In this document: positions 35,833 through 45,287 of the stretch, piece after piece
Layout: every line of letters starts with the position of its first letter
Position numbering within the stretch: position 1 is the stretch's first letter
Origin: Microvirga sp. KLBC 81
Lineage (GTDB): Bacteria; Pseudomonadota; Alphaproteobacteria; Rhizobiales; Beijerinckiaceae
DNA: 62,841 nt
Reading direction: 5' to 3'
Assembly: GCF_003075415.1 (NCBI RefSeq)
Contig: NZ_QDAH01000034.1
Coordinates: 1-62,841, forward strand
Translations under genes and position numbers: made by a program
The notes under the pieces: generated by a model
The model's input: the letters and a program-made list of their open reading frames with translations, nothing else
What the model was told of the DNA's origin: nothing
Database searches by the model: none

Positions 35833-36212
35833 GTTCACTCTCTGAAGACATGGGCGAGCGGAACCGCGCGATGAGCCTACACCGCCGACCTTCATCGCAG
35901 TAGAGATCTGATCGTATTTCGGACCGGAGGCTTTGGTGCTTTTGTTTCTAACACCGCGGAAAGAAAGTACCGCCGGTTGCCGGCTGAGCGTTAGAACGCA
36001 ATTGCCGAAACGGGCCCGCAATTGCGGAATTTTGCGGTTTCGCCTGTAGAATCGGAACTTCAAGCCGCTTCGCTCGTCGACTAAAAGAGTTTTAGTCTAC
36101 CACTTCGTGAACACCTGAGGTTCACTGCTCAGGCGGTTTAGACATTATCGCAGGCTGCCCTCCCTCAAATACGATGCGAAGTGCTGCCGAGCGTTCAAGG
36201 AAGCCGTTGGCG
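35833..36212. other. Intergenic region upstream of the alpha/beta hydrolase gene
   Basis: 380 bases, divergent between the hydrolase gene and the msr genes. Apart from the palindrome at 36079-36097 I see no gene. Confidence 0.5.
36079..36097. promoter_or_regulatory. Perfect 8-bp inverted repeat, possible operator
   Basis: GACTAAAA-GAG-TTTTAGTC: 8-base arms with a 3-base spacer, AT-rich within GC-rich DNA. The size and position suit a dimeric regulator site serving the hydrolase gene (minus) or the msr genes (plus). No T-run follows, so a terminator is less likely. Confidence 0.35.
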
Positions 36213-36353
36213 AGCCGTCGCATTGAGCATACTAAGACTTTGCTGGCCGGGCCGTCCCTATCCATCAGCGATGTCGCAGCGGTGGTCGGGTACAGCAGCG
36301 CCAGCCAGTTCCCGACCCTACTCGTAAGGGTGCCCGGCCTCTCGCGGGTCTAG
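36213..36353 (+). pseudogene. AraC-family regulator remnant (HTH only)
   Basis: About 46 codons encode [37 protein letters not shown] then a stop, which is part of the two-HTH AraC DNA-binding domain. Upstream a piece of the same domain (FKEAVGE) lies in another frame. No start or sensor domain; decayed gene. Confidence 0.6.
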
Positions 36354-36622
36354 CGTCGAAGATGATCGATGGTTCGCAGGAGATGCGCCTGAGCCACTCC
36401 TTACGGGTCCGGGATGTGCAGGTGGAGCCGCAATGTGGGCTCCTGCGTCGCGTTCGGGCCTTTGTAGGAGTATCGGAAGGTACAGCATGGGGCGCCGGCC
36501 ATGATCGTTTGGTCGCGCTGCAGCGTAGTGTTCGGATTATACCGATGCAGGCGCTCACTCGTATGATGTCGCGTCAACCGCTTCCTGAACCCATCTTCCT
36601 CACAACGGAAGGAGAACAGCCG

Positions 36623-37081
36623 ATGAAGACCTATCACAAAAACCCCGAGGCCCTGTCGCTGCTGACCCCGGAGCAGTACCGGGTAACGCAGACGGATGGG
36701 ACCGAGCGGCCCTTCGAGAACGAGTACTGGGACAACAAGGAGCCCGGGCTCTATGTTGATGTCGTGTCGGGCGAGCCGCTCTTCGCCTCGTTCGACAAGT
36801 TCGACAGCGGCAGCGGCTGGCCCAGCTTCGTCAAGCCAGTCGATGCCGGCCATATCATCGAGCGCCGTGATACGAGTCACGGCATGGTGCGAACAGAGGT
36901 GCGTTCGACCCACGGCAACAGCCATCTGGGGCATGTGTTTCCGGATGGACCGCAAGAGGCAGGCGGATTGCGCTACTGCATCAACTCGGCTTCGCTGCGG
37001 TTCATCCACTACGACGATTTGGAAAACGAGGGCTATGGCGAGTTTCGCAAGCTCTTTGCAGAGAAAGGAGACAGATTATGA
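36623..37081 (+). CDS. msrB: Peptide methionine-R-sulfoxide reductase B
   Basis: 152 residues; ATG with GGAAGGAG. The MsrB blocks [37 protein letters not shown] and GHVFPDGP are present, with the catalytic Cys in [12 protein letters not shown]. The CxxC zinc pairs of other MsrB forms are absent, so this is the zinc-free type. Reduces the R-epimer of methionine sulfoxide in proteins, using thioredoxin. Its stop overlaps the msrA start (ATGA). Confidence 0.93.
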   Translation: MKTYHKNPEALSLLTPEQYRVTQTDGTERPFENEYWDNKEPGLYVDVVSGEPLFASFDKFDSGSGWPSFVKPVDAGHIIERRDTSHGMVRTEVRSTHGNSHLGHVFPDGPQEAGGLRYCINSASLRFIHYDDLENEGYGEFRKLFAEKGDRL

Positions 37082-37593
37082 CTGGTGTGACTGAGCGGGC
37101 CATCCTGGCCGGAGGCTGCTTCTGGGGCATGCAGGATCTCATCCGACGCCGCCCCGGTGTCGTCTCCACCCGCGTGGGGTATTCTGGCGGCGATGTGCCG
37201 AACGCGACCTACCGCAACCACGGCACGCACGCCGAGGCGATCGAGATCGTTTTCGAGCCGGAGAAGACGAGCTTCCGCGACCTGCTGGAGTTCTTCTTCC
37301 AGATTCACGACCCTACCACCAAGAACCGGCAGGGGAATGACCTCGGCCTGAGCTACCGTTCGGCGATCTTCTACACCTCGGACGAGCAGCGCCAGGTGGC
37401 CGAGGACACGATCGCCGATGTGGATGCCTCGGGCCTGTGGCCGGGCAAGGTCGTCACGGAACTCGCGCCGGCGGGTGACTTCTGGGAGGCGGAGCCAGAG
37501 CATCAGGACTATCTCGAGCGGCTTCCGAATGGCTACACCTGCCACTTTGTCCGCCCTGGCTGGAAGCTGCCACGCCGCAGCAGCGCCGCCTAG
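37078..37593 (+). CDS. msrA: Peptide methionine-S-sulfoxide reductase A
   Basis: 171 residues, ATGA overlap with msr[11 protein letters not shown] with the catalytic Cys and canonical Trp, [22 protein letters not shown], and [23 protein letters not shown] are complete. The sequence is clearly paralogous to the msrA at 26.5-27.0 kb, which has lost the Trp. Reduces the S-epimer of methionine sulfoxide. Confidence 0.95.
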   Translation: MTGVTERAILAGGCFWGMQDLIRRRPGVVSTRVGYSGGDVPNATYRNHGTHAEAIEIVFEPEKTSFRDLLEFFFQIHDPTTKNRQGNDLGLSYRSAIFYTSDEQRQVAEDTIADVDASGLWPGKVVTELAPAGDFWEAEPEHQDYLERLPNGYTCHFVRPGWKLPRRSSAA

Positions 37594-37606
37594 GACGGCA
37601 AGCATC

Positions 37607-37631
37607 GGGCGTCCCGGACTTCGGGACGCCC
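37607..37631 (+). terminator. Hairpin after msrBA, probable terminator
   Basis: GGGCGTCCC pairs exactly with GGGACGCCC across a 7-base loop, 14 bases after the msrA stop. No long T-run follows, so termination may be weak or Rho-assisted. Between here and the leuS ATG (37906) I see no other gene. Confidence 0.5.
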
Positions 37632-37905
37632 TCAACATGCCCTGCCGATGAACTCAGCAAGCCGCCTGTTGGCCCCCTTTTCTGGGTCGCTACTGTCGAT
37701 GGACAAGATATTTTGCCAGACGCCAATCGTGAGCTTCCCACCCGCTATAATGCTCTGACGCGGCTCAGAGCGGTGTCCTATGCGCGTCGGCTTCGTTGCG
37801 GCTGTCGGAGACCGGAGCGCCGGCAGTCGTACCTGCTCCAGAGCCATCAAAACGGACCACGCTTCGGATCACGCCACCAATGCAGGCAGGAGTGAGGAGC
37901 AACGC

Positions 37906-40416
37906 ATGCCTTATAATCCACGTGCCACAGAGCCCAAATGGCAGGCCTACTGGGCCAAACACCAAACCTTCCGGGCCGAGATCGACCCCGACAAGCCAAA
38001 GTTCTACGCGCTCGACATGTTTCCCTACCCTTCCGGGGCAGGTCTCCATGTTGGCCATCCTCTGGGCTACACCGCAACCGATATCCTGTCCCGTTATAAG
38101 CGGATGTGTGGCTTCAGCGTGCTGCATCCCATGGGGTGGGGCAGTTTCGGCCTGCCCGCCGAGCGTCACGCCATGCGCACCGGCATTCATCCTGCCCTTA
38201 CGACGAAACGCAACATCGAGGCCTTCCGCGGGCAGGTGCAGCGGTTGGGCTTCTCGTACGACTGGAGCCGTGAGATCGCCACCACTGACCCCAGTTACGT
38301 GCGCTGGACGCAATGGATCTTCCTGAAACTGTTCGAGCGAGGACTCGCCTATCAGGCTGAGGTGCCCGTGAACTGGTGCCCTGCTCAGAATACCGTGCTC
38401 GCCGACGAGGAGGTCAAGGATGGCCGCTACGTCGAGACGGGTGACCTTGTCGTGCGTCGCAGGATGCGACAGTGGATGCTGCGCATCACAGCCTATGCCG
38501 ATCGACTCCTGGAGGGTCTGGACGGGCTTGACTGGCCCGAGGGCCTGAAAGCTATGCAACGCAATTGGATTGGTCGATCAGAGGGGGCTGAGATCACATT
38601 CCCGATCGAGGGGAGCAATGGGCTTGTCGTCTTCACCACGCGTCCTGAGACACTGTTTGGGGCAACCTACCTTGTGGTTGCCCCCGAGCACCCATTGCTG
38701 GCAACCATCGTAACGCCCGGGGCAGGTGCGGTGGTGGAGGCTTATGTTGCGCAGGCGCAAGCACTGGACGAGGCGGTACGCGCCGATGCTGGGCGGACGA
38801 AGACGGGCGTCTTCACCGGCGCATACGGGGTCAATCCCGCCACCGGCAGCCGCTTGCCGATCTGGGTCGCTGACTATGTTCTGGGTGGCTATGGCACCGG
38901 TGCAATGATGGGGGTACCCGCTCACGACACTCGTGATCACGCCTTTGCCAGCGCATTCAACCTGCCGCTCATTCAGGTGGTCGAAGGCGAGGGGAATGTG
39001 CCGCAGGCGTCTCACGATGGCGATGGTCGGATGATAAACTCCGATTTCCTCAATGGCCTAGATGTCGCCGAAGCCAGGCAGACCATGATTGCGTGGCTTC
39101 ACGAGAGGGGCACAGGCACATCGAAGGTCATCTATCGCCTCCGCGACTGGCTCTTCTCTCGCCAGCGCTACTGGGGCGAGCCAATCCCGGTATTGCATCT
39201 GGCCGATGGATCGGTGGTGCCGTTCGCTGAGGACGCCCTGCCGCTTCTGCCGCCAGAATTGGAGGATTATGCCCCCACGGCGGACGGTGAGCCGCCGCTC
39301 GCTCGCGCGACGGAGTGGGTGCTTACGACGTTGCCTGGGACTGACATCCCGGCGCGACGTGAGACCAACACGATGCCGCAATGGGCCGGCTCCTGCTGGT
39401 ACTACCTTCGTTTCCTGGATCCTGGCAACAACCGTGAACCCGTCGGGGTTGAGGCTGAGCAGTACTGGATGCCGGTCAACCTCTACGTTGGCGGTGCCGA
39501 GCATGCCGTGCTTCACCTGCTCTACGCACGGTTCTGTCACAAAGTCCTTTACGATATCGGGATCGTGTCCACCGAGGAGCCGTTCCAGAGGCTGTTTAAC
39601 CAAGGCATGATCCTGTCCCATTCCTATCGTGATGCGGCGGGCCGTTATTACGAGCCGTCCGGCGTGGTCGAGCGAGACAGTCGATGGTTTGTAGGATCGC
39701 TGGAGGTGAGCCGACACCTCGAAAAGATGTCCAAGTCGCGCCTCAATGTTGTCAACCCCGATGACGTGGTGGATGAGTACGGCGCGGATGCGGTGCGGCT
39801 CTACGAGATGTTCATGGGCCCCCTGGATGGGACGAAGCCTTGGGACACGGCGGGCGTCGGCGGCGTACGGCGCTTTCTGGACCGCTCCTGGCGGATTGTC
39901 TGCAATGAGGATGACGGTCTTCACCCGGCCGTGCGGGATGATTCAGCACCCCAAGCTCTGCTGCGACTGCGTCACAGGACGGTAGCTGCCGTCACGGAAG
40001 ACATCAAGGCAATGCGCTTCAACACGGCCATCGCCCGGCTCATGGAGTTGGCGAATGCCCTGACAGCGGCGGCCATGCGCCCGCGTGATGTCGTGGAGAC
40101 TTTCGTGCTGCTGATTTCGCCCTTTGCTCCGCATATCGCAGAGGAATTATGGGGCAAGCTAGGTCACGAAGAAACGCTCACATACGCTTCCTGGCCGGGT
40201 TTCGATCCTGCGCTGGCGCAGGACGAGAGTCGGGAGTACGTCGTGCAGGTGAATGGCAAGGTGCGTCACCGTTTCCGGGCCGCTGCACGGCTCGGGGCGG
40301 CGGTGCTTGCCGCAGCACGATCGGAACCCGAGGTGATGGCGTTGCTGGAGGGCAGGGTTGTGATCAAGGAGATCGTCATTCCAGGACGATTGGTCAACTT
40401 TGTTTTGCAGGAGTGA
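37906..40416 (+). CDS. leuS: Stand-alone leucyl-tRNA synthetase
   Basis: 836 residues from the ATG after GAGGAG; a longer open frame upstream has no ribosome site. Class I motif YPSGAGLHVGHPLGY near residue 50, CP1 editing domain with TTRPETLFG (about 244) and AHDTRDHAFA, and KMSKS in EKMSKSRLNVVNPDDVV (about 606); the C-terminal KVRHRF region is present, so it looks complete. The usual GWDAFGLPAE is GWGSFGLPAE, which departs from most LeuRS. It is followed by a terminator, not by the genes normally beside chromosomal leuS in this class. It is likely a second, acquired copy, perhaps giving resistance to a LeuRS inhibitor; that is inference. Confidence 0.85.
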   Translation: MPYNPRATEPKWQAYWAKHQTFRAEIDPDKPKFYALDMFPYPSGAGLHVGHPLGYTATDILSRYKRMCGFSVLHPMGWGSFGLPAERHAMRTGIHPALTTKRNIEAFRGQVQRLGFSYDWSREIATTDPSYVRWTQWIFLKLFERGLAYQAEVPVNWCPAQNTVLADEEVKDGRYVETGDLVVRRRMRQWMLRITAYADRLLEGLDGLDWPEGLKAMQRNWIGRSEGAEITFPIEGSNGLVVFTTRPETLFGATYLVVAPEHPLLATIVTPGAGAVVEAYVAQAQALDEAVRADAGRTKTGVFTGAYGVNPATGSRLPIWVADYVLGGYGTGAMMGVPAHDTRDHAFASAFNLPLIQVVEGEGNVPQASHDGDGRMINSDFLNGLDVAEARQTMIAWLHERGTGTSKVIYRLRDWLFSRQRYWGEPIPVLHLADGSVVPFAEDALPLLPPELEDYAPTADGEPPLARATEWVLTTLPGTDIPARRETNTMPQWAGSCWYYLRFLDPGNNREPVGVEAEQYWMPVNLYVGGAEHAVLHLLYARFCHKVLYDIGIVSTEEPFQRLFNQGMILSHSYRDAAGRYYEPSGVVERDSRWFVGSLEVSRHLEKMSKSRLNVVNPDDVVDEYGADAVRLYEMFMGPLDGTKPWDTAGVGGVRRFLDRSWRIVCNEDDGLHPAVRDDSAPQALLRLRHRTVAAVTEDIKAMRFNTAIARLMELANALTAAAMRPRDVVETFVLLISPFAPHIAEELWGKLGHEETLTYASWPGFDPALAQDESREYVVQVNGKVRHRFRAAARLGAAVLAAARSEPEVMALLEGRVVIKEIVIPGRLVNFVLQE

Positions 40417-40471
40417 CAATACCGTATCAGGCGTCGGACGTAACTTCCCGCACAGGGCATCTCCGAAAGCG

Positions 40472-40500
40472 AAAGGCCCGGAGCGATCCGAGCCTTTCTG
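40472..40500 (+). terminator. Rho-independent terminator after leuS
   Basis: AAAGGCCCGGA pairs with TCCGAGCCTTT (one mismatch in 11) around a GCGA tetraloop, followed by CTGTTTGT. It ends leuS transcription. Confidence 0.75.
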
Positions 40501-40975
40501 TTTGTCCGGTTGCGGCAATGAACAGTCGTCATCAGGAAGACGTTTGACATGGTCACTGCCCGAGAGCTTCACAAAGCACTGGTCATTGGGTGTGAAGCGC
40601 CAGCGCAGACTGTCAGAATACAATCCGCGCTCCTATTCCCGCAAGCTCCGAACAGCTCCCGCAATAGCGAGATAGTCGCTGACTAGTCGTCAGTGAGCAT
40701 AGGGCGCATGATGAAGCCCTAGAAGACTTGCATGCGCTGTCCACCCGCATGCAGCAAGGATAGCAGCGATGGATCGAAACAGGCAGGTCATCCGATCGGC
40801 ATGACGTGCTGACAAAACTCGAAGCGTCTGTTGAGCATCAAGCTCTACGTCATGGAGATGAGAGCACAGACGATCATGAGGTGACCTTACGATGACGTCC
40901 GGCGACTGGGCCGGTGAGTTCTAACCTTGCTGCGTACGCTACTCAACCCCAAGGAATGAGGAGAAGGACGAAGCG
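40501..40975. other. Intergenic region before the amidase
   Basis: About 475 bases with no open frame I trust and no recognisable repeat. Probably holds the amidase promoter. Confidence 0.4.
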
Positions 40976-42610
40976 ATGACCAACACAGATGCCAATTCCC
41001 CTTCGACCGCATCACGCCGCACCCTGCTGACTGCAGCAACCGGCGTCGCGGCATCCTCGATGCTTGGTATCCCGCCTCTGTCGGCTCAGCCGAGGAACAC
41101 GACCACAAAAGGTGAACTCATGACGCAGTCGGACGAACTGGCCTACACGAGTGCCGCGGAGCTGGCGCGGCGTATTCGCAGCCGCGACCTGTCGCCCGTT
41201 GAGGTGGTGGACACCTTCATTCGGCGCATTGAGGTCCGCAACCCGAGCCTCAACGCCCTTGTCTATCTCGGCTTCGACGATGCCCGTGCACGTGCCAAGG
41301 AGGCCGAGCGGACACTGATGGCCGGCGAGGAACTCGGGCCGCTGCACGGCGTGCCCACGGCGATCAAGGACCTGTTCGACTTCAAGCCGGGCTGGCCCGC
41401 CACATTGGGCGGCATTCGCGCGCTCAAGACCAACGTCGTCGATGCCTACTGCGCCTTCGCCGAGCGCATGGAGCGCCGCGGCGGGGCGATCCTGATGGGT
41501 AAGACCAACAGCTCGCTCATGGGCTTCCGCGGCACCTGCGATAATTACCTGTTCGGGCCAACACGCAACCCGTTCGACCTCACCAAAAACACCGGCGGTT
41601 CCTCGGGCGGCAGCGCGGCCGCGGTTGCAGACGGTCTGCTGCCACTGGCCGAGGGAACCGACGCTGGTGGCTCGATCCGCATTCCGTCCGCGTGGTGCGG
41701 CACCTACGGGTACAAGGCCTCGTTCGGGCGGGTGCCGTTCCTGGTGAGTCCCAATGTCTTCGGCAATGTCGACTCGCCGTTCCTGTTCGAGGGACCGATC
41801 ACCCGCACAGTCGAGGACGCGGCGCTCGCGCTCAACGTGCTCGCCGGCTACGATCCGCGTGACCCCTTTACGCTGAACGATCCAGCGACCGACTTCACTG
41901 CGGCCACCCGCCGCTCGATCCGTGGCATGCGGATCGCCTACAGCCCCGACTTCGACGTGTTCCCGATCGATCGCCGCGTGGCGGACGTGGTCGGCCGGGC
42001 GGTGCGGGCATTCGAAGAGGCCGGAGCGCGGGTTGAGGAGGTCAAGGTCGGCATCACGCGCCCGCAGAAGGAGTTGAGCGATCTCTGGTCCAGGATGTAC
42101 ATGCTGATCAACCTGCACGCCCTCGAGAACATGAAGAAGGGCGGGATGGACCTGCTCAAGGATCACCGCGACGACTTCCCGCCGGAATACCTATATTGGG
42201 TCGAGGTAGGTCAGCGCATGACGGCGCTCGACTTCTTCCGCGATCAGGCGATGCGGGCCGAGGTTTACAATGCCATCCAGGGCGTGCTGAACACCTACGA
42301 CCTGCTGATTACGCCGACGCTGGCCTCGATGCCAGTAGACAACACCAGTGACGGCAACACCGCCGGGCCGAAGATGATCAATGGAGAGGAAGTGGATCCG
42401 CTGATCGGGTGGTGCCTGACCTACTTCGTCAACTTCACGGGCCACCCAGCCGCATCGATTCCTGCTGGCCTGTCTGACGGCCTCCCGGTCGGGATGCAGA
42501 TCATTGGCCGGCGGTATGCCGACGCCGATGTACTGGCGGCCAGTGCGGCGTTCGAGCGTCTGCGGCCGTGGCACGGGTCGTACCGGGTCCCCGCGCAAAG
42601 GAGCATTTAG
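40976..42610 (+). CDS. Tat-exported amidase (amidase-signature family)
   Basis: 544 residues. The leader ASRRTLLTAATGVAASSM is twin-arginine, with a further Met at residue 49 as a possible alternative start. The Ser-cisSer-Lys triad is visible: Lys in AIKDLFD, Ser in TGGSSGGSAAAV and Ser in EGTDAGGSIRIP. The C-terminus has the usual PAASIPAGLSDGLPVGMQIIG block. Predicted periplasmic hydrolysis of an amide; substrate unknown. Fifth protein in the region with a twin-arginine leader. Confidence 0.9.
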   Translation: MTNTDANSPSTASRRTLLTAATGVAASSMLGIPPLSAQPRNTTTKGELMTQSDELAYTSAAELARRIRSRDLSPVEVVDTFIRRIEVRNPSLNALVYLGFDDARARAKEAERTLMAGEELGPLHGVPTAIKDLFDFKPGWPATLGGIRALKTNVVDAYCAFAERMERRGGAILMGKTNSSLMGFRGTCDNYLFGPTRNPFDLTKNTGGSSGGSAAAVADGLLPLAEGTDAGGSIRIPSAWCGTYGYKASFGRVPFLVSPNVFGNVDSPFLFEGPITRTVEDAALALNVLAGYDPRDPFTLNDPATDFTAATRRSIRGMRIAYSPDFDVFPIDRRVADVVGRAVRAFEEAGARVEEVKVGITRPQKELSDLWSRMYMLINLHALENMKKGGMDLLKDHRDDFPPEYLYWVEVGQRMTALDFFRDQAMRAEVYNAIQGVLNTYDLLITPTLASMPVDNTSDGNTAGPKMINGEEVDPLIGWCLTYFVNFTGHPAASIPAGLSDGLPVGMQIIGRRYADADVLAASAAFERLRPWHGSYRVPAQRSI

Positions 42611-42653
42611 ACCCCTGGTCTCGGACCTTCTCGGTCCCCCACGACCGGCTCTG

Positions 42654-42685
42654 CGGCTTCTGCGATAATGTCGTCGCAGAAGCCG
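42654..42685 (+). terminator. 12-bp hairpin after the amidase
   Basis: CGGCTTCTGCGA pairs perfectly with TCGCAGAAGCCG around TAATGTCG, 44 bases after the amidase stop. No T-run, so either a weak terminator or another palindrome. Confidence 0.45.
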
Positions 42686-42809
42686 GCGGGGTCGGCAGGT
42701 GGCAGTCCAAGTTGGTGCCGTTTAGCGGAATGGATCTGATCTGATGTTGAAAGTTGCTATGACGCTTCTCGTGCTTCTAATTGCAACTGAGGCCTAGAGC
42801 AGATTCGAT

Positions 42810-43325
42810 TTAAACGGGCTCATATCCGCAGTTCCTGAGATAGTTCCGACACTCCTCGGCCGAGAAGGCATCGAGCAGTTCTCCGATGGTTGCCCAGAGG
42901 GCCTCCCTGGTGCGTGCGCCCGCTTTGCGTAGAAGCGCCTTGAGCTTGGAAAAGAGCTGTTCGATCGGATTGAGGTCGGGACTGTAGGGCGGCAGATACA
43001 GCAAGCTGGCTCCGGCCGCTCGGATCGCCTCCGCGACACCCGCCACTTTATGAGCGGCCAGATTGTCGAGCACGACGACATCGCCCGGTGAGAGCGCCGG
43101 CGCCAGCATCTGCTCGACATAGGCGCGGAAGATCTCGCCCCGCATTGGCCCGTCGACCACGAGCGGAGCGATGATCCCGTTGTCGCGCAGGCCCGCCACA
43201 AAGGTGGTGGTGAGCCAATGTCCGTGCGGCACCGCATCAGCCACCCGCTGTCCGCGCGGCGCCCTGCCGTACCGCCGGGTCATGTTGGTGGCGGTTCCCG
43301 TCTCGTCCAGGAACACGAAGCGGCT
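42810..43325 (-). pseudogene. IS630 transposase, catalytic (C-terminal) part
   Basis: Reads FVFLDETGTATNMTRRYG, then VVLDNLAAHKV and LPPYSPDLNPIEQLFSKLKALLR, ending ECRNYLRNCGYEPV: the DDE core of IS630 (Asp in LDETG, Asp in LDNLAAH, Glu in NPIEQ). Separated from its N-terminal half by the IS3 insertion just upstream of FVFLDET, so no intact transposase can be made. Confidence 0.85.
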
Positions 43326-43387
43326 TGATCCTCCCTCGCGTTGGTGGACACCTTTGCTAAGCTCCTGCGGGAGCGGGAAGGTGTTTG

Positions 43388-43714
43388 ATGACGAAGACGA
43401 GACGGGAATTCACCCCAGAGTTCAAACGAGAGGCCGTCGCCCTGCTGGAGAGTAGCGGCCGACCCCTGATGCAGATTGCGACTGAGCTGGGGATTTCACC
43501 CTCAATGCTGCGCAACTGGCGGAGCGTCGTGCATGGCGGCATCCCGCGGTCGAGGGCTGGCTCGAAGGTTGCGCCGACCAGTTCTGCTGCAATGGCGTCT
43601 CCAGCCGATCAGGCGGCCGAGATTGCGCGGCTGCGGCGTGAGCTCGATCGCACGCGCATGGAGCGCGACGTTTTAAAAAAAGCGATCGGCATCTTCGCGG
43701 AGATGCCCAAATGA
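43388..43714 (+). CDS. IS3-family orfA (HTH protein)
   Basis: 108 residues: REFTPEFKREAVALLESSGR and IATELGISPSMLRNWR form the HTH, then a leucine/charged helix (AEIARLRRELDRTRMERDVLKKAIGIF). A TTTTAAAAAAAGC run near 43675-43681 is a slippery site for making the OrfAB fusion by -1 frameshift. Confidence 0.88.
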   Translation: MTKTRREFTPEFKREAVALLESSGRPLMQIATELGISPSMLRNWRSVVHGGIPRSRAGSKVAPTSSAAMASPADQAAEIARLRRELDRTRMERDVLKKAIGIFAEMPK

Positions 43715-44571
43715 GGTTTCGTTTCATCGAGCAGCATGCCCGCACCTTTCCGGTGCGGCTCATGTGCCGCGTGCTCAAGGTCTCGCCCAGCGGCTACTAT
43801 GCTTGGCGCTCCCGGCCGGAGAGCCAAAGGGCGATAGCGAACCGGCGCCTGCTGCAGGAGGTGCAGAGGCTTCATCGGCAGCATCACGGCCGCTACGGCA
43901 GCCCGAGGATGCATGCGGCGCTCAGAGCCGAGGGCCATCGGGTCAGCCGCGGCCGGGTCGAACGGCTGATGCGCCGGCATGGCATTCGCGCTCTGGCCCG
44001 TCGGCGCTTCCGGCCGACCACCACAGACAGTCGTCACTCCTTGCCGATCGCGCCCAACCTGCTGCAGCAGAAGTTCACGGCCTCTATGCCAAACCGGGTG
44101 TGGCTGGCCGACATGACCTATATTCCAACTGGTGAGGGCTGGCTCCATCTGGCCGCGGTGCTGGATCTGGCGACCCGGAAGGTGGTGGGTTGGGCCATGC
44201 GCGATCACCTGCGCACGGAGCTGACCCTCGGAGCTCTGATCATGGCAGCCCAGCGCCAACGACCAGGCCCTGGTCTTATTCACCATTCCGATCGTGGAAG
44301 CCAATACGCCGCTGAGGCGTATGCCCAGCAGCTTGCTGCGATGGATGCCAAAGCGTCCATGAGCCGGACGGGCTGCTGCTATGACACCGCCCCGATGGAA
44401 TCCTTCTTCCATTCCCTGAAAGTGGAGTTGGTTCACCAGCGGCGCTGGACCACCCGCGAGGAGGCGCGGCGAGATCTGTTCGGCTACATTGAGGCCTACT
44501 ATAATCGGCAGCGCATCCACTCGGCCCTCGGGTATCTCACACCCGAGCAAGCTGAGAGAAAAACGAGCTAA
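43711..44571 (+). CDS. IS3-family orfB transposase (rve domain)
   Basis: 286 residues; the ATG overlaps the orfA stop (ATGA). The DDE integrase core has Asp in WLADMTYIPTGEG, Asp in HHSDRGSQYAAEAY and Glu in APMESFFHSLKVELVH. The N-terminal YYAWRSRPESQR and the C-terminal YIEAYYNRQRIHSALGYLTPEQ blocks are typical. Active only as an OrfAB fusion. Confidence 0.92.
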   Translation: MRFRFIEQHARTFPVRLMCRVLKVSPSGYYAWRSRPESQRAIANRRLLQEVQRLHRQHHGRYGSPRMHAALRAEGHRVSRGRVERLMRRHGIRALARRRFRPTTTDSRHSLPIAPNLLQQKFTASMPNRVWLADMTYIPTGEGWLHLAAVLDLATRKVVGWAMRDHLRTELTLGALIMAAQRQRPGPGLIHHSDRGSQYAAEAYAQQLAAMDAKASMSRTGCCYDTAPMESFFHSLKVELVHQRRWTTREEARRDLFGYIEAYYNRQRIHSALGYLTPEQAERKTS

Positions 44572-44604
44572 CCTGGTGTCCACGCAATCGGCGGAAGATC
44601 AGCT

Positions 44605-45035
44605 GGCATCCATAAAGCGCTGCCAGATCCGAAAGCGGCGGCGCTCCTGGGCTACGTCCGGCCGGTCCTGTTCGGCCGCCCGGAGCGTCTTTTTTTGTGC
44701 GTCAGGTCCATGCGCTTGAGCATCAGATGAATGGTCGAGAGCGCCTGCACTACGATCCCGCGGGTGCGCAGTTCGGCTTGGATCTCGGCGAGCGTGATGC
44801 CGGACTTGGCGTCCACCAGGGAGCGCAGCAGATCCTGATGCGGCTCGAGCACCGGGCGACGGTGGCCGCCGATGCGCTCTGGCGTCACCAAGCCAGTCTG
44901 GCGCAGCCGCCGCATGAGCTTCACGGCCGCTGAGGGGCTCACTTCGTAACGAGCGGCCGCCTGGCGGATCGAGCTACCTTTCTCAACAGCCCGGACAATG
45001 CGCCGGCGTAAGTCCTGGGACAACGGTGTGGTCAT
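44605..45035 (-). pseudogene. IS630 transposase, N-terminal part
   Basis: Starts MTTPLSQDLRRRIVRAVEKGSSIRQAAARYEVSPSAAVKLMRR (HTH), then LTHKK. An A7 run (44690-44696, minus strand) is a frameshift site leading into TLRAAEQDRPDVAQERRRFRIWQRFMDAS, which joins the catalytic part beyond the IS3 insertion. Confidence 0.8.
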
Positions 45036-45287
45036 GGCGAGCCTCTGTGCCCACGCCCCTGACCACATCGAGTCAGACTTCCCGATTCCGTTCAACCCCA
45101 AACCGCTCTAGTCTCAGAGCAGACCCATCAGTATGACGATCACCTGTTCGCGAGCCGCTCGTCTGGTGGCCTCACGAGGGGCGGTCGTCCTTGGCACCAG
45201 GGTTTATACCTATGATCGGTATGTCAGCGTCCCGAATTTCTGCGCATTGGGTGTCGGACCTAGCATTCGGAGCCGGAGGTTTCTGGT

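Larger units (their letters stand above)
43326..44601. mobile_element. Complete IS3-family element with 3-bp target duplication
   Basis: 1276 bases from TGATCCTCC to the inverse of TGATCTTCC; the 27-base ends match at 21 positions, begin TG and finish CA, and are flanked by GCT on both sides. Inserted between two codons of the IS630 transposase. Both genes are intact, so it looks recent and possibly active. Confidence 0.9.
42797..45108. mobile_element. IS630-family element interrupted by an IS3 element
   Basis: Bounded by TA at 42795-42796 and 45109-45110. Ends are related inverted repeats (GAGCAGATTCGATTTAAACG versus the inverse of CGTTCAACCCCAAACCGCTC). About 1.03 kb remain when the inserted IS3 and its 3-base duplication are removed. 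This IS630 is a different subtype from the fragments at the window ends. Confidence 0.8.
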
